Assembly: GCA_028599115.1 (NCBI GenBank)
Contig: JAQRMR010000076.1
Span: 1-32,512 of the forward strand
Length of the DNA: 32,512 bases
From: Methyloprofundus sp.
Lineage (GTDB): Bacteria > Pseudomonadota > Gammaproteobacteria > Methylococcales > Methylomonadaceae
Direction of reading: 5' to 3'
Shown here: one piece after another, positions 31,193 to 32,512 of the stretch
Layout: every line of letters begins with the position of its first letter
Position numbering within the stretch: position 1 is the first letter of the stretch
Notes under the pieces: generated by a model
Told to the model about the DNA's origin: nothing
The model's database searches: none
Seen by the model: only the letters and a program-made list of their open reading frames with translations
Position numbers and translations under genes: made by a program

Positions 31193-32512
31193 TTATTTCT
31201 GTTGACTCAACAAATCAAACACCACCCTAGCAAACCCAGCCGCTTTAGCTGGATCAGATAACAACTGCATCATCTGGTTTTGATGTGCGTCATTACTGTC
31301 CATTACCGCATCATCAATGGCTTTAGGAAAGTCGCCTAACATGGCTTGTTCAGGTGTGTTGTTAGCTATTTGGCTCATTACCAAGGCATTCTCACTTAGC
31401 TTATCTCTAACGGTATAAGCATAATTCACCAAGTCCTTATCGCTTAGCTCATCGGTGATAAACAACTCATTCAACCGGCCAATGATCTGCGATAAGAACT
31501 CTTCCTTTTTATCTTTAGCTTTTGCAGAACCTAAGCTATCTCCTGGGGTTAGATACTCTCCAGCATTCTCGTTTAACTGAATATCCTGCTGACGTATTTT
31601 TGATAAGCGGTAGTGACTTAGCACCACACTATTCAAATCAATATCATCTTCTTCAAGCAATGCTTCACGCAACATCGGGCGTAAGTTTCTGGCATATAAA
31701 CTGAGTTTCTCTAAATCCTTATCATCGTAATCTACGATTTGGGACATAAACTCATAGAAGCGGACAAAGGTACCTAAATCTTTTTTAAAGATTTCTAGGG
31801 CATCTTTCTCCTGCTTACATTCTTTAAAACTATTTTCTGCATTGGCGATTAATACTGCATCGGCTGTTTTCTTGGTGCGCTCAAACATCTCTTTAGCTTG
31901 CTTATAAGCATCAATAGCTAATTTATACCGCTTTTGCCAACGCTCTACAGCTGGCTTACATATATTGGCTATGGCAGCATTACTTTTACTTTTCTGTAAA
32001 AAGGCCACACAAAACTGCTCAACCTCATGCCACTGGAATATATTTTCAGCACGTAGCTTATCGGATAAATCAAAGATTAAATCCGAGTCTGAGACATCAT
32101 CCAGTTCAGCGGTTTGGTAATAGGGTTGGAAAGCCTCAAGAATCTCATCAGGATCGTTAAAAAAGTCCAGTATAAAAGTACCTGTTTCTGCCTTACCTGG
32201 GTAGACTCGATTTAAACGTGACAAGGTTTGCACACATTCCACACCCCCCAGTTTTTTATCCACATACATGGCACAGAGCTTGGGTTGATCAAACCCTGTT
32301 TGAAACTTATTCGCTACCAGCATGACTTGATAATCATCTGAATCAAAGGCTTTACGCATATCACGGCCTTTAAGATTCGGATTCATATTATGTGTAATGG
32401 TCAAGTTTTTTTGGAAAGATTAAGGTTTCTTTTTTATACTTGCGGCCTTCCCAGTCTTCTTTCTCTTCAATTTGTAAATGTACAAAACGCGCGAGAATCT
32501 TTAACAGATTAT
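31193..32512 (-). pseudogene. hsdR: Type I restriction enzyme R subunit (hsdR), internally deleted and frameshifted; continues past the right edge
   Basis: 31193-32404 encodes the helicase motif V/VI region and C-terminus (DYQVMLVANKFQTGFDQPKLCAMYVDKKLGGVECVQTLSRLNR). Directly upstream in another frame, 32388-32512 encodes NLLKILARFVHLQIEEKEDWEGRKYKKETLIFPKKLDHYT*, the segment that normally precedes RYHQ and the Walker A motif. The motor-domain part between them is absent. Confidence 0.75.

Noticed and set aside
31522-31704. 60-aa plus-strand ORF within hsdR
   Set aside because: Antisense to a region with clear HsdR C-terminal similarity.

Overview
This is a low-GC gammaproteobacterial chromosomal window; a Methylococcales-like origin is only a guess. 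Most of it is conserved housekeeping sequence. On the left edge is a compact three-gene heme d1-type unit (two siroheme-decarboxylase-like genes plus nirJ), convergent with truD. A ~123-bp MITE/REP-like inverted-repeat element separates truD from purL. A long minus-strand block follows: purL, bamC, dapA, rsfS, nadD, proA, pnp, rpsO, truB, rbfA, infB, nusA, rimP. Next comes the bamE / rnfH-ratA / NSS transporter / smpB neighbourhood, then an isochorismatase-like hydrolase, a SYLF lipoprotein, small secreted and membrane proteins, ybiT (ABC-F) and a methyltransferase. The right ~4 kb is more accessory: a probably frame-disrupted small membrane-protein gene, an RRM gene followed by a VF530-HopJ domain-fusion gene and an FAD oxidoreductase gene, and a type I restriction hsdR that appears internally deleted and frameshifted. 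No CRISPR array, rRNA, recognisable tRNA, transposase or clear new multi-gene system was seen. The strongest leads are the hsdR deletion, the VF530-HopJ fusion, the rimP-nusA leader with two tandem terminator-like hairpins and no gene upstream, and the inverted-repeat element with mutually exclusive folds.
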